Assembly (NCBI GenBank): GCA_009746045.1
Contig: RPFO01000702.1
Span: forward strand, 1,306,001-1,370,000
From: Mesostigma viride
Lineage: Eukaryota; Streptophyta; Mesostigmatophyceae; Mesostigmatales; Mesostigmataceae
DNA: 64,000 nucleotides
Direction: 5' to 3'
The position numbers were made by a program, and so were the translations under genes. Under the pieces are notes generated by a model. It made no database searches. It saw only the letters and a list, made by a program, of their open reading frames with translations, and was not told the origin of the DNA. Shown piece after piece: positions 51,857 through 63,650 of the stretch (its first letter is position 1; the number at the start of each line of letters is the position of its first letter).

Positions 51857-54800
51857 CTACTCTGAACTTTCCTCTAATTGTACATTTAAACAAAGAGATC
51901 TAAATTCCTTAATCATAACGTTAAATGATTCCGGTATACCTGATTCAAAATTACCTTCACCTTTAACAATAGCCTCGTAAATTCTGATTCTACCTGCTAC
52001 ATCATCAGATTTAACAGTTAGCATTTCTTGTAATGTATAAGCAGCACCATAAGCTTGCAATGCCCAACATTCCATCTCTCCAAACCTTTGACCACCAAAA
52101 TGGGACTTACCACCAAGAGGTTGCTGGGTAACCAAGCTATACGGGCCAATAGAACGAGCATGGATTTTATCATCCACAAGGTGATGCAGTTTCAGTAGGT
52201 ATTTATACCCGACTGTTACGTGACGATCAAAATATTCTCCGGTTCTACCATCGATCAGTTTAACTTGACCTGAAGAATGTTGATCAGCGAGTTCTAACAT
52301 TTCTTTAACATGCCCCGCCTTGGCACCATCAAATACAGGAGTTGCAAAATAAACCCCTCCTTTTATCTTCTCACAAAAATCAATAAATTCTTCTTTTTTT
52401 AAGTTTTTGAGCTTAGAAGTAACATCGCTTTCACCATATATCTTACAGACAAAGTCCTTAAGTGCTTCAACTTCCAACTCATTTTTATTGTAAGCGTGCA
52501 GCATATTGCTAACTTTGTAACCTAAAGTTTTTGCTGCCCATCCCAAATGGGTTTCCAATATCTGGCCAACGTTCATCCTCGATGGCAAACCAAGGGGATT
52601 TAATACCACGTCTATAACCGTACCATCTTCCAGGAAAGGCATATCTTCCTCCGGCATAATACGAGATATCACGCCCTTATTTCCATGCCGTCCAGCCATC
52701 TTGTCACCTGGTTGCAATTTATGTTTCGTCGCAATAAATACTTTTACAACTTTTAATGCTCCTTGAGGCAAATCGTCACCGTTCTGTATTTTTTCAACTT
52801 TACTAGTAAAACGCTTATTAAGCTCGTCTTTCTTTTCATCATATTGAGCCTTAATCTGCTCAATTTCAACCATTACGGAGCTATCTTCTACAATCAACTG
52901 CCAGTACTGCCCCTTAGATAAAGTAGATAATAAAGTACTATCAATCTTCGCACCTGATTTTACAGATTTAGGACCTGAAAGAACTATTTGCCCCTCTAAA
53001 ATCTTTTGTAAGCGCACGAACACGAAATGATCGATAATTTCAATTTCATCATCCCTATCTTTAGCAAGTTTTTCAATCTGTTGCTTTTCAATTGTTATTG
53101 CCCGCTCGTCTTTTTCCACGCCTCTACGTGAAAGCACCCGGACTTCGACAACAGTACCGCTGACCCCAGGTGGTACATACAAAGAAGAATCTCTAACATC
53201 AGAAGCTTTCTCACCAAAAATTGCTCTAAGCAATTTCTCTTCCGGTGTCATAGGAGATTCGCTTTTAGGTGTCACCTTACCAACTAAAATGTCTCCAGAT
53301 TTTACTTCGGCTCCAATATGGATAATACCAACTTCATCCAAATTCCGAAGGCTTTCTTCTCCTACATTTGGCATATCCCTGGTTATTTCCTCAGGTCCCA
53401 GCCTTGTATCTCTTGCAACCACCTCAAATTCTTCAATGTGAATAGAAGTAAATACATCATCCTTTACAATTCGTTCAGAAATTAAAATTGAATCTTCGAA
53501 ATTGTAACCACTCCAGGGAATAAAGGCTACAAGTACATTTCTACCCAGCGCAATCTCCCCATTATCAATCGCAGAACCATCAGCAATAACTTCACCACGC
53601 CTTACTTGATCGCCAACGTTAACTAGAGGTTTTTGATTGATACATGTATTATGATTTGATTTCTGAAACTTCAGCAATGAATATATATCAACTTCCGGCG
53701 AACCGTTTTTCTTACGCTCCAAAGTTCTAACAACTATTCTAGTTGCATCAACTTGTTCAACTATACCGTCATTTAACGCAACTACGGCAGCACCAGAGTC
53801 TCTCGCTACCACATCTTCTATTCCTGTTCCAACAAGAGGAGCATCAGTTTTAATAAGAGGTACTGCTTGACGTTGCATGTTTGAACCCATAAGTGCACGA
53901 TTCGCATCATCATTTTCTAGAAACGGAATCAACGATGCTGCAACCGAAACAACTTGCATAGGTGTTACATCTATAAAATCAACTTCGGAAAGTGGTACAG
54001 TTACAAAATTACCTGATTCAACCCGACAATTAACCATCTCAGATTTTATTCTACCATCTGGTTGTATTTCCATATCCGCTTGAGCAATTTTATATTTCCC
54101 TTCTTCAATAGCAGAAAGGTAAACTACCTCATCAGTTACAAACCCATCTACAACCTTTCTGTAAGGACTCTCTATAAAACCGTGTTTATTGATTCTGGCA
54201 TAAGTAGCCATGGAATTAATCAACCCAATATTCTGACCTTCTGGTGTTTCAATAGGGCAAATACGACCATAATGAGTAGGATGGACGTCACGTACCTCAA
54301 ACCCAACACGATCACGACTTACACCACCTGGCCCGAGAGCAGACAATCTTCTTTTATGAGTAATTTCAGATAATGGATTAGTTTGATCCATAAACTGTGA
54401 AAGCTGCGAAGTGCTGAAGAACTCTTTTACAACTGAAACTAAAACTTTAGAATTAACCAAATCATGCGGCATAACGGCATCAATATCAACTACTGACATC
54501 CTCTCTAATATTGCTCTTTCCATCCTTACTAGGCCGATTCTGAACTGATTTTCAATCAATTCACCAACAGACCTTACTCTTCTGTTACCTAGATGATCTA
54601 TATCATCAACAGCTCCTTTGCCATCTTTCAAGTCTACTAGTACTTGCACGATAGTTTTAATATCTTCTTTGGTCAGGCAGGTATTACCTTCGGCTACATT
54701 AAGATTAAGCCTTGCATTCATTTTAATCCTACCAACTTCAGAAAGGTCATATCTATCAGGGTCAAAAAACAAATTATTAAATAAAACACTACCAGCCTCA

Positions 54801-55957
54801 ACAGTAGCTGGTTCTCCTGGCCTTAAAACCCTGAATATGTCTATTAAGGAAGCATTTTGATCCTGATTCCTATCTGCAAATAAAGTATTTCTTATATAAG
54901 CATCTCCTTGGGCTGGTACTTTAAGAACAGAAAGAGATTTTATCCCTGCAGTATCAATTGCAGCTAACATATCTTCTGTTATTTGCATACCAATTTTTGC
55001 CAAAACCTCTCCGCTGGATTTATCAACTAAATCACTACCTAAATAAGCACCAAGTAAAGTATCATTAGGAATAATAACTTTTTTTAACCCCGCTTCTGCA
55101 AATTTTTTGGCAAGCCTTGGGGTAATTTTTTGGCCGGCTTCCAAAACTATCTCGTTAGTTTCCGCATTTACTAAATCGTAGTTTAATCTATAAATGGTCA
55201 ATGTCTCTGGCTGAAAATCTACTACCCAACTTTTCTTTTTTAATTCATAATTTATTGTTGAGTAATAAGTAGTCAACATTTCAGAAGGAGTCATACCAAG
55301 TGCCATAAGCAAAGTGGTAACCGGTAATTTCCTTTTGCGATCAATTCTAAAAAATATAGTATCTTTTGCATCAAATTCAAAATCCAGCCAAGAACCTCTA
55401 TAAGGAATTATCCGAGCAGAATATAAAAACTTTCCGGAAGAATGAGTTTTCCCATCATCATGGTAGAAGAAAACACCCGGGGATCTATGCATCTGAGAAA
55501 CAACAACTCTTTCTGTACCATTAATAACAAAAGTACCGTTAGGAGTCATAAGAGGGATTTCTCCCATATAAACTTGCTGTTCTTTGATGCCTTTTATTTC
55601 TCTAGCTTCAGTAGCTTCATCTACTTCCCATACGGTAAGACGCAATGTGACTTTAAGAGGAGCAACAAAGCTGAGCCCCCGTTGTAGGCACTCCTCAACA
55701 TCATATTTCGGGGCATCAAAATTGTATTTTACAAACTCCAAAGTTGCTGTATTAGATGAATCCTTAATTGGGAAAATCGAACGTAAAACAGCTTGTAACC
55801 CCTTATCTTTCCTTTCAGACTCAGGAATTTCAAGCTGTAAAAAGTTTGCTTCATAAGAATTTTTTTGTATCTCAATCAAATTAGGCATTGAAGCTACCAA
55901 CTTGATTTTACCGAAGTTTTTTCTAACACGCTTACTTGTTTGTAAGGATTGCGCCAT
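51857..55957 (-). CDS. rpoB: RNA polymerase beta subunit
   Basis: The 1366-residue subunit shows the rifampicin region [29 protein letters not shown] with the sensitive residues (Gln, Asp, His, Ser) in place, [18 protein letters not shown], and [15 protein letters not shown]. It ends with the E(S/M)[24 protein letters not shown] core. Ribosome site TGGAG lies before ATG 55957. An unusually long 584-bp gap separates it from rplL, so it may have its own promoter. Confidence 0.99.
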   Translation of the reverse strand: MAQSLQTSKRVRKNFGKIKLVASMPNLIEIQKNSYEANFLQLEIPESERKDKGLQAVLRSIFPIKDSSNTATLEFVKYNFDAPKYDVEECLQRGLSFVAPLKVTLRLTVWEVDEATEAREIKGIKEQQVYMGEIPLMTPNGTFVINGTERVVVSQMHRSPGVFFYHDDGKTHSSGKFLYSARIIPYRGSWLDFEFDAKDTIFFRIDRKRKLPVTTLLMALGMTPSEMLTTYYSTINYELKKKSWVVDFQPETLTIYRLNYDLVNAETNEIVLEAGQKITPRLAKKFAEAGLKKVIIPNDTLLGAYLGSDLVDKSSGEVLAKIGMQITEDMLAAIDTAGIKSLSVLKVPAQGDAYIRNTLFADRNQDQNASLIDIFRVLRPGEPATVEAGSVLFNNLFFDPDRYDLSEVGRIKMNARLNLNVAEGNTCLTKEDIKTIVQVLVDLKDGKGAVDDIDHLGNRRVRSVGELIENQFRIGLVRMERAILERMSVVDIDAVMPHDLVNSKVLVSVVKEFFSTSQLSQFMDQTNPLSEITHKRRLSALGPGGVSRDRVGFEVRDVHPTHYGRICPIETPEGQNIGLINSMATYARINKHGFIESPYRKVVDGFVTDEVVYLSAIEEGKYKIAQADMEIQPDGRIKSEMVNCRVESGNFVTVPLSEVDFIDVTPMQVVSVAASLIPFLENDDANRALMGSNMQRQAVPLIKTDAPLVGTGIEDVVARDSGAAVVALNDGIVEQVDATRIVVRTLERKKNGSPEVDIYSLLKFQKSNHNTCINQKPLVNVGDQVRRGEVIADGSAIDNGEIALGRNVLVAFIPWSGYNFEDSILISERIVKDDVFTSIHIEEFEVVARDTRLGPEEITRDMPNVGEESLRNLDEVGIIHIGAEVKSGDILVGKVTPKSESPMTPEEKLLRAIFGEKASDVRDSSLYVPPGVSGTVVEVRVLSRRGVEKDERAITIEKQQIEKLAKDRDDEIEIIDHFVFVRLQKILEGQIVLSGPKSVKSGAKIDSTLLSTLSKGQYWQLIVEDSSVMVEIEQIKAQYDEKKDELNKRFTSKVEKIQNGDDLPQGALKVVKVFIATKHKLQPGDKMAGRHGNKGVISRIMPEEDMPFLEDGTVIDVVLNPLGLPSRMNVGQILETHLGWAAKTLGYKVSNMLHAYNKNELEVEALKDFVCKIYGESDVTSKLKNLKKEEFIDFCEKIKGGVYFATPVFDGAKAGHVKEMLELADQHSSGQVKLIDGRTGEYFDRHVTVGYKYLLKLHHLVDDKIHARSIGPYSLVTQQPLGGKSHFGGQRFGEMECWALQAYGAAYTLQEMLTVKSDDVAGRIRIYEAIVKGEGNFESGIPESFNVMIKEFRSLCLNVQLEESSE

Positions 55958-56541
55958 ATGATCTCCAGATATTTTTATATTTTTTTGTATATTAAATTAG
56001 TTACTAATGCAACAAACATCATCGAAAGAAACAACTGTAAAGCTAATTATTTTTAATTAAAAGTAAAACTTGCTTAAACCTAAATTAATACTACAGCTTT
56101 ATAAAATCTACACCATGGTTATTTTTTAGAAAACAAACCATTCCTAAACTTAGCGTTGCTCTATATTAAGCGCATATAGCTTAACAAATATAAACCCCTT
56201 ATACTCTAATTTAAAACTACCTTTCTTTATTTTTAGCCACCCAACTACGTGACAGATACCTACTTTTTACAAAGATTAGTTAAAACAAGAAAAGGTTGTG
56301 CACCTATAATTATATTTGTTGTCTAGAAAAGGAATTTTATAAAAGTTACAACTTATATCATAAAACTAGGCAAATCTGTTAATTTACATATACTTTAAAA
56401 AGAGCTCAAAAAAGATTTTTATGAACTTTTTTATACGTAATAATTAACTAATTTTACAAATAAAGACACTTGCTCCTTCCTACAAAATAAGCCGATCACA
56501 GAGGTTTTATTAAGTTACCTCCATAAACCGGCTCTCACTAA
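55958..56541 (-). other. Long rplL-rpoB spacer with attenuator-like hairpin
   Basis: No gene is seen in 584 bp. Just after the rplL stop, 56490-56505 (AGCCGATCACAGAGGT) pairs with 56516-56533 (ACCTCCATAAACCGGCT) through AGCCG/CGGCT and GAGGT/ACCTC with an internal loop, followed on the minus strand by TATTTTG. In E. coli an attenuator between rplL and rpoB reduces polymerase synthesis; this could play that role. The rest is AT-rich and without clear signals. Confidence 0.5.
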
Positions 56542-56913
56542 TTACTTTACTTCTACTTTAGCACCAGCAGCTTCAAGTTTTGCTTTTATGTCATCAGCTT
56601 CTGCTTTAGACACTCCTTGTTTCAAAGATGATGGAGCAGCATCGACTAAATCTTTGGCTTCTTTCAAACCAAGATTAGTAAGAGCTCTAACAACCTTAAT
56701 GACTTCAATTTTTTTGTCACCAGAGCTTGCTAAAATTACATCAAATTCAGTTTTTTCAGCTACCGCCTCACCTGCTGCTGCTGCCACCGGAGCTGCTGCT
56801 ACTGGAGCTGCTGCTGATACACCCCATTTTTCTTCCAAAAGTTTTGAAAGCTCGGCAGCTTCCATTACTGTTAGAGCAGAAAGTTCGTCTGCTATTTTTG
56901 TTATATTCGCCAT
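56542..56913 (-). CDS. rplL: 50S ribosomal protein L7/L12
   Basis: L7/L12 forms the stalk that recruits translation factors. The 123-residue product has the N-terminal dimerisation helices ([25 protein letters not shown]), the Ala-rich hinge, and the C-terminal GTPase-activating domain ([42 protein letters not shown]). It lies 35 bp after rplJ. Confidence 0.99.
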   Translation of the reverse strand: MANITKIADELSALTVMEAAELSKLLEEKWGVSAAAPVAAAPVAAAAGEAVAEKTEFDVILASSGDKKIEVIKVVRALTNLGLKEAKDLVDAAPSSLKQGVSKAEADDIKAKLEAAGAKVEVK

Positions 56914-56948
56914 AATAAATTACCTCTATTGACTTTAAAAATTAAAAA

Positions 56949-57461
56949 TTAACTGTTCTTTTCTGAATAAGCTTGAACAACTCTAGCAAGAGAACCAGCA
57001 GGAGCTTGAACAATTCTAACCAAATTCGCAGCTGGAGCTTGTAGTATACCAACTATTTTTCCTCTTAATTGATCAAGTGATGGTAACTTAGCTAATTGTT
57101 GTACTTCACCTACGTTCAGAATTTTATCATTCACTATCCCACCAATAACTTTCAAATTGTCATTAGCCTTAGCAAACTCAACTACTCCTTTTGCAGCTGC
57201 CACGGGATCCTTAGAATAAGCTATTGCAGTTGGTCCAGAAAAAACTTCTGGATCATATGTTAACTTAACATTAGTAGCAGCTATCTTGGAAAGTGTATTT
57301 TTTACTATCTTAAAAGACGCGCCATTCTCCCTTAAAGTTTTACGCAAATTTGTAATCTGCGAAACTGTGAGGCCGTGATAATGTGTAATAATTACTGAAT
57401 TAGCATCTTGATAAATTTTTTCTAACTCTGAAACGAAAGTCTTTTTTTCTGATCTTAACAC
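56949..57461 (-). CDS. rplJ: 50S ribosomal protein L10
   Basis: L10 anchors the L7/L12 dimers to the ribosome. The 170-residue product starts MLRSEKKTFVSELEKIYQDAN, contains HYHGLTVSQITNLRKTLRENGA and FSGPTAIAYSKDP, and has the C-terminal L7/L12-binding helix. It lies 21 bp after rplA. L10 is known to repress its own operon in many bacteria. Confidence 0.98.
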   Translation of the reverse strand: MLRSEKKTFVSELEKIYQDANSVIITHYHGLTVSQITNLRKTLRENGASFKIVKNTLSKIAATNVKLTYDPEVFSGPTAIAYSKDPVAAAKGVVEFAKANDNLKVIGGIVNDKILNVGEVQQLAKLPSLDQLRGKIVGILQAPAANLVRIVQAPAGSLARVVQAYSEKNS

Positions 57462-57482
57462 CTTATACTCTCCAAAAAACTT

Positions 57483-58169
57483 CTACTGTAAAACTGTTGA
57501 CAAATCAACCCTAAGAGATGGACTCATAGTAGAAGACACATGAATCCTTTTTAAATAAGTTCCTTTTGCACCAGCTGGTTTTGCCTTAACAACAGATTCT
57601 ATAAAAGTTACAGCGTTCTTTAATAAATCAGCATCCGCAAAAGATATTTTGCCAATACCAGCATGAACTATCCCCGCTTTTTCAACCCTATACTCTACTT
57701 GACCACTCTTAGCATTTTTTACTGCTGTTGTAATATCTGCAGTTACAGTTCCAAGCTTTGGATTGGGCATGAGTCCCTTTGGACCTAGAATCCTTGCTAC
57801 CTGTCCTACTACACCCATCATATCAGGTGTACTGATACATACATCAAAATCTATTTTACCCGCCTTAATATTATCGATAATTTCAGTAGAACCAGCAATA
57901 TCAGCACCAGCAGCCTTTGCATCTGCAACCTTATCCTCTTTACAAATTACAGCAACTCTTACATCCTTACCGGTACCAGCTGGCAAAGAAACCATACCCC
58001 TTACCATTTGATCAGAATGTCTCGGATCAACACCGAGATTAATTGCGATGTCTAATGTTTCATCAAATTTAGCAAAGCAAGAACTCTTCACTAAAGATAT
58101 AGCTTCTTGTAAAGAATATTCTTTTGTTCTTTCAATGGCTTTTTTTGCTGCTGCTATTTTTTTACCCAT
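57483..58169 (-). CDS. rplA: 50S ribosomal protein L1
   Basis: L1 binds 23S rRNA at the E-site stalk. The 228-residue product shows [54 protein letters not shown] and [17 protein letters not shown]. It is a few residues shorter at the C-terminus than the usual 230-239. It follows rplK by 33 bp. Confidence 0.98.
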   Translation of the reverse strand: MGKKIAAAKKAIERTKEYSLQEAISLVKSSCFAKFDETLDIAINLGVDPRHSDQMVRGMVSLPAGTGKDVRVAVICKEDKVADAKAAGADIAGSTEIIDNIKAGKIDFDVCISTPDMMGVVGQVARILGPKGLMPNPKLGTVTADITTAVKNAKSGQVEYRVEKAGIVHAGIGKISFADADLLKNAVTFIESVVKAKPAGAKGTYLKRIHVSSTMSPSLRVDLSTVLQ

Positions 58170-58202
58170 AAGATTTTATTCTCAATCTTTAAATTATATC
58201 AT

Positions 58203-58637
58203 TTAACCTTTTATTACTTTGATCCCCATAGACTCTGCTGTTCCTGCTATAATTTTTGCACCAGCTGCAATATCATTAGCATTTAGGTCTTGCATTTTAA
58301 TTTTAGCAATCTCTTCACAATCAGACATAGTAACAGTACCTACCACTGCATCTTTTTTAGTAGCAGAAGAACCTTTTCCAATTTTGGCAAATTTCTTTAA
58401 AAAGAAAGAAGCGGGTGGAGTTTTAGTAACAAAATCAAAACTTTTATCAGCATAAACAGTAATTACTACAGGCAAGGGAGTACCAGGCTCTATAGAGCTG
58501 GTTGCAGCATTAAAAGCCTTACAGAATTCCATAATATTCACCCCTTTCTGGCCAAGAGCAGGACCTATCGGCGGCGCAGGGTTTGCCTTACCCGCTGGGA
58601 CTGTTAATTTAATATACCCATCAATTTTTTTTGCCAT
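58203..58637 (-). CDS. rplK: 50S ribosomal protein L11
   Basis: L11 sits at the GTPase centre. The 144-residue product has [35 protein letters not shown] and [11 protein letters not shown], both diagnostic, and ends in the rRNA-binding domain. It lies 160 bp after nusG. Confidence 0.99.
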   Translation of the reverse strand: MAKKIDGYIKLTVPAGKANPAPPIGPALGQKGVNIMEFCKAFNAATSSIEPGTPLPVVITVYADKSFDFVTKTPPASFFLKKFAKIGKGSSATKKDAVVGTVTMSDCEEIAKIKMQDLNANDIAAGAKIIAGTAESMGIKVIKG

Positions 58638-58797
58638 TTTTACTATTACCTTAAAAACTTATATCCTCTAATTAACAACACTAATTCTAAAATTTACAAT
58701 CAGTTTAATACTTATAGCCCTTATCTTAAAATTAATCAAATTATTGTTTAAATATTATATACAAACCTGTCTAAAAGTTAGCCACATTCAACTTTTA

Positions 58798-59328
58798 TTA
58801 ATTTTTCTTTACCTGACTAAAATTAAGCTCAATAGGTGTTGCCTTACCAAAAATAGAAACAGAAATTTTTAGCTTTTGACCTTCAATATCAACTTCCTCA
58901 ACAAAACCTGAAAAACTATCAAAAGGACCATCTATAACCTGTATTTTGTCTCCAACATTATATAAACTTGAAGCAGTAGCATTTTTATTTTCAGATTCTA
59001 GTTGCTTAAATATCCTTCCTACTTCTTCATCACTCATAGGATTCGGTTTGGTTTTAGTACCCAAAAAGCCGGTTATTTTAGGAACACCTTTAACTAAATG
59101 CCAAGACTCATCCGTCATTTTCATCTTAATCAAAATGTAACCAGGCATAAACTTTTTCTCAGTAATAACCTGCTTTCCTCTTTTTATCTCGGGAACTTCT
59201 ATTACCGGTACAACTATCTCTTCAAACTGGTCAGACATACCTTTTTTGGCAATCTGATCCTGTATCATTTGTTTTACCCTTTTCTCAGAACCAGAAACAG
59301 TATGTAGTATATACCACTTAGCAACCAT
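58798..59328 (-). CDS. nusG: Transcription antitermination factor NusG
   Basis: NusG couples RNA polymerase to ribosomes and Rho. The 176-residue product has the NGN domain (KWYILHTVSGSEKRVKQMI, PGYILIKMKMTDESWHLVK) and a KOW domain (GDKIQVIDGPFDSFSGFVEEVD). It follows secE by 27 bp. Confidence 0.98.
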   Translation of the reverse strand: MVAKWYILHTVSGSEKRVKQMIQDQIAKKGMSDQFEEIVVPVIEVPEIKRGKQVITEKKFMPGYILIKMKMTDESWHLVKGVPKITGFLGTKTKPNPMSDEEVGRIFKQLESENKNATASSLYNVGDKIQVIDGPFDSFSGFVEEVDIEGQKLKISVSIFGKATPIELNFSQVKKN

Positions 59329-59355
59329 ATTATTTTACTTCTATTAATCCCTGCT

Positions 59356-59553
59356 TTATTTTCCAATATTCAAGAAAAATCTTATAATATTGTGAATACC
59401 ATAATCTAAAATCAAGCTTGCCAAGCTAAACAAAAATACAGCGATAATTACAACTACTACCGAAGTAATTAACTCTTTTCTTTCTGGCCAAACAACTTTT
59501 TTTGCTTCCTGCCGAACTTGATCAAAAAATTTATATACTTTTGTTTGTTTCAT
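59356..59553 (-). CDS. secE: Preprotein translocase subunit SecE
   Basis: The 65-residue single-helix form has the conserved amphipathic segment [21 protein letters not shown] and one membrane helix ([21 protein letters not shown]). Together with SecG at 16086 two of three translocon subunits are in this window. It lies between tRNA-Trp and nusG. Confidence 0.97.
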   Translation of the reverse strand: MKQTKVYKFFDQVRQEAKKVVWPERKELITSVVVVIIAVFLFSLASLILDYGIHNIIRFFLNIGK

Positions 59554-59582
59554 TACAATCCCAACATCTGCCTTATTTTATT

Positions 59583-59658
59583 TGGCAGGAGCGACAGGAA
59601 TCGAACCCGCAACCTCCGGTTTTGGAGACCGGCGCTCTACCAGTTGAGCTACACTCCT
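59583..59658 (-). tRNA. tRNA-Trp (CCA)
   Basis: A 76-nt cloverleaf on the minus strand: acceptor AGGAGTG/CGCTCCT, D arm GCTC/GAGC, anticodon stem CCGGT/ACCGG with loop CTCCAAA (anticodon CCA), T loop TTCGATT, encoded CCA at 59583-59585. It lies between fusA and secE, as in Rickettsia. Confidence 0.97.
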
Positions 59659-59749
59659 ATCACAGTTCTCCCAATAAATCAACATATTTAATTATTAGAG
59701 AATAGCGATTAGTTATTTACTTCTCTTAAAAGAGAAATATTTCTAATAA

Positions 59750-61834
59750 TTAAGGTTTGTTTTTACCTTGTTGTTTTAATAAAATAGCATCCACTACATG
59801 CTGAGGCACTTGAGCATAACTATCTAAATCCATGGAAAAACTAGCTCTACCCTGAGATTGGGATCTTAAAGTATTCACATAACCAAACATCTCTGCAAGA
59901 GGCACATTAGCTGAAATAACTTTTGCATTTCCTCTATTGTCCATACTAGTTACCTGCCCCCTTCTAGAATTTAGGTCTCCAATAATATCACCCATATATT
60001 CCTCAGGCGTAACAACCTCAACTTTCATAATCGGCTCAAGTAATTTTGGCCCAGCAAGCGGCATACCTTCTCTAAAAGCAGCTTTAGCAGCTATTTCAAA
60101 AGCAAGCACACTAGAATCAACATCATGATAAGAACCGTCAAGCAATGTAGCTTTAAAATTAATCATCGGGTAGCCCGCAATAATACCAGAATTCTTTATC
60201 GCATTTAAACCTTTCTCTACACCCGGTATATACTCCTTAGGTATTGCACCGCCAACAATTTTACTTTCAAAAACAAAACCTTCTCCAAGAGCGGCTGGTT
60301 CAAATAAGATTTTGACTTTTGCAAACTGACCAGCACCGCCTGATTGTTTCTTATGAGTGTAATCAATTTCATAAGGTTTGGTAATAGTTTCACAATAAGC
60401 TACTTCCGGAGCTCCAACATTCGCTTCTACCTTGAATTCCCTTTTCATACGGTCGACAAGAATTTCCAGATGGAGTTCACCCATACCACTAATATTAGTT
60501 CTACCACTATCATCGGTAAAAACTCTAAAAGATGGATCTTCAGCAGCTAATTTTTGTAATGCAAAAGACATTTTTTCTTGATCAGCTGTAGATTTTGGCT
60601 CTACAGCGAGCTGGATAACAGGCTCTGGAAAATCCATTTTTTCTAAAATGACATTACCTTCAAGCGAACATAAAGTATCACCAGTGGTAGTATTCTTTAG
60701 ACCCGCAAGAGCAACAATATCCCCCGCCACTGCTTCTTTAACATCTTCACGATTATTAGCATGCATAAGGAGCATACGCCCTACTCTTTCTTTTTCACCT
60801 TTTACTGTGTTAAGTACAGTACTACCGGCGGAGAGCTTACCAGCATAAATTCTAATAAAGGTTAAAGAACCCACAAAAGGATCATTCATAATCTTGAAAG
60901 CCAGAGCAGCAAAAGAACCATCAACAGAATTCTTTATAGATTTCTCTTCACCGGTCTTGGCATCAATTGCCTTAGTATCTGGTATATCTAAAGGCGAAGG
61001 TAAATAATCCACGACCGCATCAAGCAATGGCTGCACGCCTTTGTTTTTAAAAGCTGAACCACAAACTACCGGCACAAACTTACTTGAAATAGTACCTTTT
61101 CTAATACAAGACTTAATTTCTGCTTCCGAAAGCTCCGTGCCTTCTAGGTATTTTTCCATTATTGCATCGTCTATTTCTGCTACAATATCTAACATACTAG
61201 CTCTGTATTCATCCGCTTGCGCCTTTAGATCAGCCGGAATTTCACCATAAACATACTCAGCTCCCAGTGAACCATCTTTCCAAATCACGGACTGCATTTT
61301 TACCAGATCAACAACACCCACAAATGTTTCTTCGTTACCTATAGGCAACTGTAAAACCAAAGGCAAAGCACCTAATCTATCTTTTATCATACCGACACAT
61401 CTAAAGAAATCGGCACCCATTCTATCTAGTTTATTAACAAAACACATTCTCGGCACAGAGTATTTATCAGCTTGCCGCCAAACAGTTTCAGACTGAGGTT
61501 CAACACCTGCTACCCCATCAAATACAGTAACAGCACCATCGAGAACTCTAAGAGACCGTTCTACCTCAATAGTAAAATCAACGTGTCCAGGAGTATCTAT
61601 GATGTTAATTCTTTTTTCATTCCAAAAACAAGTAGTGGCCGCAGAGGTAATAGTAATACCTCGCTCCTGCTCCTGCTCCATCCAATCCATGGTTGCACCA
61701 CCATCATGGACTTCCCCTATGTTGTGAGATTTACCAGTATAATATAGAATACGCTCGGTAGTTGTTGTTTTACCCGCATCTATATGAGCGCATATACCAA
61801 TATTACGAACTTCAGATAATTTATACTTAGACAT
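59750..61834 (-). CDS. fusA: Elongation factor G
   Basis: EF-G drives ribosomal translocation using GTP. The 694-residue product shows P-loop [24 protein letters not shown] and NKLDR, with domains II-V in order and normal length. It follows rpsG by 12 bp. No tuf follows, unlike the classical str operon, a rearrangement shared with Rickettsia. Confidence 0.99.
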   Translation of the reverse strand: MSKYKLSEVRNIGICAHIDAGKTTTTERILYYTGKSHNIGEVHDGGATMDWMEQEQERGITITSAATTCFWNEKRINIIDTPGHVDFTIEVERSLRVLDGAVTVFDGVAGVEPQSETVWRQADKYSVPRMCFVNKLDRMGADFFRCVGMIKDRLGALPLVLQLPIGNEETFVGVVDLVKMQSVIWKDGSLGAEYVYGEIPADLKAQADEYRASMLDIVAEIDDAIMEKYLEGTELSEAEIKSCIRKGTISSKFVPVVCGSAFKNKGVQPLLDAVVDYLPSPLDIPDTKAIDAKTGEEKSIKNSVDGSFAALAFKIMNDPFVGSLTFIRIYAGKLSAGSTVLNTVKGEKERVGRMLLMHANNREDVKEAVAGDIVALAGLKNTTTGDTLCSLEGNVILEKMDFPEPVIQLAVEPKSTADQEKMSFALQKLAAEDPSFRVFTDDSGRTNISGMGELHLEILVDRMKREFKVEANVGAPEVAYCETITKPYEIDYTHKKQSGGAGQFAKVKILFEPAALGEGFVFESKIVGGAIPKEYIPGVEKGLNAIKNSGIIAGYPMINFKATLLDGSYHDVDSSVLAFEIAAKAAFREGMPLAGPKLLEPIMKVEVVTPEEYMGDIIGDLNSRRGQVTSMDNRGNAKVISANVPLAEMFGYVNTLRSQSQGRASFSMDLDSYAQVPQHVVDAILLKQQGKNKP

Positions 61835-61846
61835 GATACGTTACCT

Positions 61847-62326
61847 CTAGGAAGTTCTTTGGGCAAAATGCGCGAAAGCCTTATTAGACTCAGCCATTTT
61901 ATGAGTGTCTTCTTTCTTTTTAATTGCAACCCCACGGTTATTAGCAGCATCGAATAACTCTTCAGCTAATTTCTCAACCATACTACGGCCAGAACGTTTT
62001 AGAGCCGCATTAATAAGCCATCTTGTCGCCAAAGCATAACCTCTCCTTTCATCAACAGACGATGGAACTTGGTAATTAGCACCACCAACCCTTACAGAAG
62101 TAACCTCGACAAAAGGTTTTACGTTATTTATACCATCGGTAAAAGTTTTAAAAGCATCAGCATTATGCTTTTTTTCCACTCTATTTAAAGCTCCATAAAC
62201 AATTTTTTCTGCGAGAGACTTTTTTCCATCTTTCATAACGTTGTTGATAAACCTAGATAACAACACACTATTATACTTAGTATCCGGCTTTATTACCTTT
62301 TTTACTGCTGCATGACGACGCGACAT
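61847..62326 (-). CDS. rpsG: 30S ribosomal protein S7
   Basis: S7 starts assembly of the 30S head. The 159-residue product has MSRRHAAVKKVIKPDTKYNS, RFINNVMKDGKKSLAEKIVYGAL, VGGANYQVPSSVDERRGYALATRWLI and MAESNKAFAHF, in order. It lies 34 bp after rpsL. Confidence 0.99.
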   Translation of the reverse strand: MSRRHAAVKKVIKPDTKYNSVLLSRFINNVMKDGKKSLAEKIVYGALNRVEKKHNADAFKTFTDGINNVKPFVEVTSVRVGGANYQVPSSVDERRGYALATRWLINAALKRSGRSMVEKLAEELFDAANNRGVAIKKKEDTHKMAESNKAFAHFAQRTS

Positions 62327-62360
62327 TTTATACCTTAACTATACAATTTACATTAAATAA

Positions 62361-62738
62361 CTATTTATTACCCTTAGAAGAAGTACCATAGCGAGAACGA
62401 CCCTGCTTACGCCCCTTAACACCCTGCGTATCAAGCGCACCGCGAACTATATGATATTTTACACCAGGAAGATCTGGGACTCTACCACCCCTCACAAGAA
62501 CTGCAGAGTGTTCTTGAAGATTATGCCCCTCACCGGGAATATAAGCATTTACATATTCACCATTACTTAAACGAACCCTAGCCATCTTACGCAGAGCTGA
62601 ATTCGGTTTTTTTGGAGTAACTGTTTTTACAATAACACACACACCTTTTAAAAACGGATTTCCTCTAAGAGCGGGTGACTTTGTTTTCTTAATTTTTGGT
62701 TGGCGTCCCTTTCTAACAAGCTGATTATTTGTTGGCAT
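62361..62738 (-). CDS. rpsL: 30S ribosomal protein S12
   Basis: S12 guards decoding accuracy. The 125-residue product has [20 protein letters not shown] with the streptomycin-relevant Lys kept, [39 protein letters not shown], and QGRSRYGT. At the second streptomycin site (Lys in E. coli GRVKDLPG) this protein has Pro. I recall the same Pro in Rickettsia S12, so it is a lineage trait rather than selected resistance. It heads the str genes. Confidence 0.99.
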   Translation of the reverse strand: MPTNNQLVRKGRQPKIKKTKSPALRGNPFLKGVCVIVKTVTPKKPNSALRKMARVRLSNGEYVNAYIPGEGHNLQEHSAVLVRGGRVPDLPGVKYHIVRGALDTQGVKGRKQGRSRYGTSSKGNK

Positions 62739-62834
62739 TTACTAAATACACTCTAAACTGAAGTTAAAAAAACAACTACAAATGGAATACTAATGTCCAT
62801 CAGTAATCTAATATTTAATTAAAATTTCTGAAGA

Positions 62835-62863
62835 ACTATATCTAACTTTTAAATCAATAGCAA
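62835..62863 (-). promoter_or_regulatory. Promoter of rpsL-rpsG-fusA
   Basis: On the minus strand TTGCTA (62858-62863) and TATAGT (62835-62840) are 17 bp apart, about 100 bp before rpsL. Confidence 0.55.
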
Positions 62864-62891
62864 GAATTTTATATACACAAATACTATATAA

Positions 62892-63638
62892 TTAAAGTTT
62901 TATTTTAAATCCATCATAAAGGGGCGCAATATGAGGCGGCATCTTGGTAATAATTTCATGGTAATCAATATTATGACTCATATTAGTTAAATAAACCTTT
63001 TCGGGTACATATTTTTCAACCCATTCAAAAACTCTTTCAAGACCCGCATGTTTAATAGTGGATTTATAATCTACACAATCGACTACCCATACTTTGGTAT
63101 TATATAAATATTTTTCTGATTCCACAGAGATAGAGGAAACATCACAAGAATAAACAAACTCTTCTATCCTAATACCGAGACTCTTAATTGTTCCGTGAAT
63201 TTGAGGAAATAATTGAAAAATAGTATTATTAACTTTAATTTCCTGAAACTCATTAACAATATTCATTTTAAGCAACCCACTATCAAATAAATATTTATAC
63301 CTTTCAAAAATCAAGGGTGCGATAGATTCGAGAATAAAAACATTAAGAGGTTGTCCATGAATATAAAAAAACACTCTTAATTCATCTATACCGCTAAGGT
63401 GGTCAGCATGCTCATGAGTTAAAATTGCAGCATCTAGATGATAAATACCTGAATTAATCAATTGCTCCCTAATATTAAAACCGAAATCTACCAGGACTCT
63501 TGTCTCATTCTGGCTAATTATTATTGAAGATCTGAGTCTTTTATTATATGGTGAATCAGATTTACAAACTAAACAGCTACAACCTATAACAGGAACACCT
63601 AGAGATGATCCGCATCCTAAAATATTAACTTCTAACAT
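62892..63638 (-). CDS. MBL-fold metallo-hydrolase, PhnP-like
   Basis: The 248-residue protein starts LEVNILGCGSSLGVPVIGCSCLVC, whose Cys cluster binds a structural zinc in PhnP-type enzymes. The metal site THEHADHLSGIDELR lies near residue 77, with a later His in HGTIKSLG and Asp in SCDVSS. PhnP itself hydrolyses cyclic phosphodiesters of ribose; the substrate here is unknown. Its ATG is 12 bp from the divergent PAP2 start. Confidence 0.88.
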   Translation of the reverse strand: MLEVNILGCGSSLGVPVIGCSCLVCKSDSPYNKRLRSSIIISQNETRVLVDFGFNIREQLINSGIYHLDAAILTHEHADHLSGIDELRVFFYIHGQPLNVFILESIAPLIFERYKYLFDSGLLKMNIVNEFQEIKVNNTIFQLFPQIHGTIKSLGIRIEEFVYSCDVSSISVESEKYLYNTKVWVVDCVDYKSTIKHAGLERVFEWVEKYVPEKVYLTNMSHNIDYHEIITKMPPHIAPLYDGFKIKL

Positions 63639-63650
63639 GTATTTTACTCT

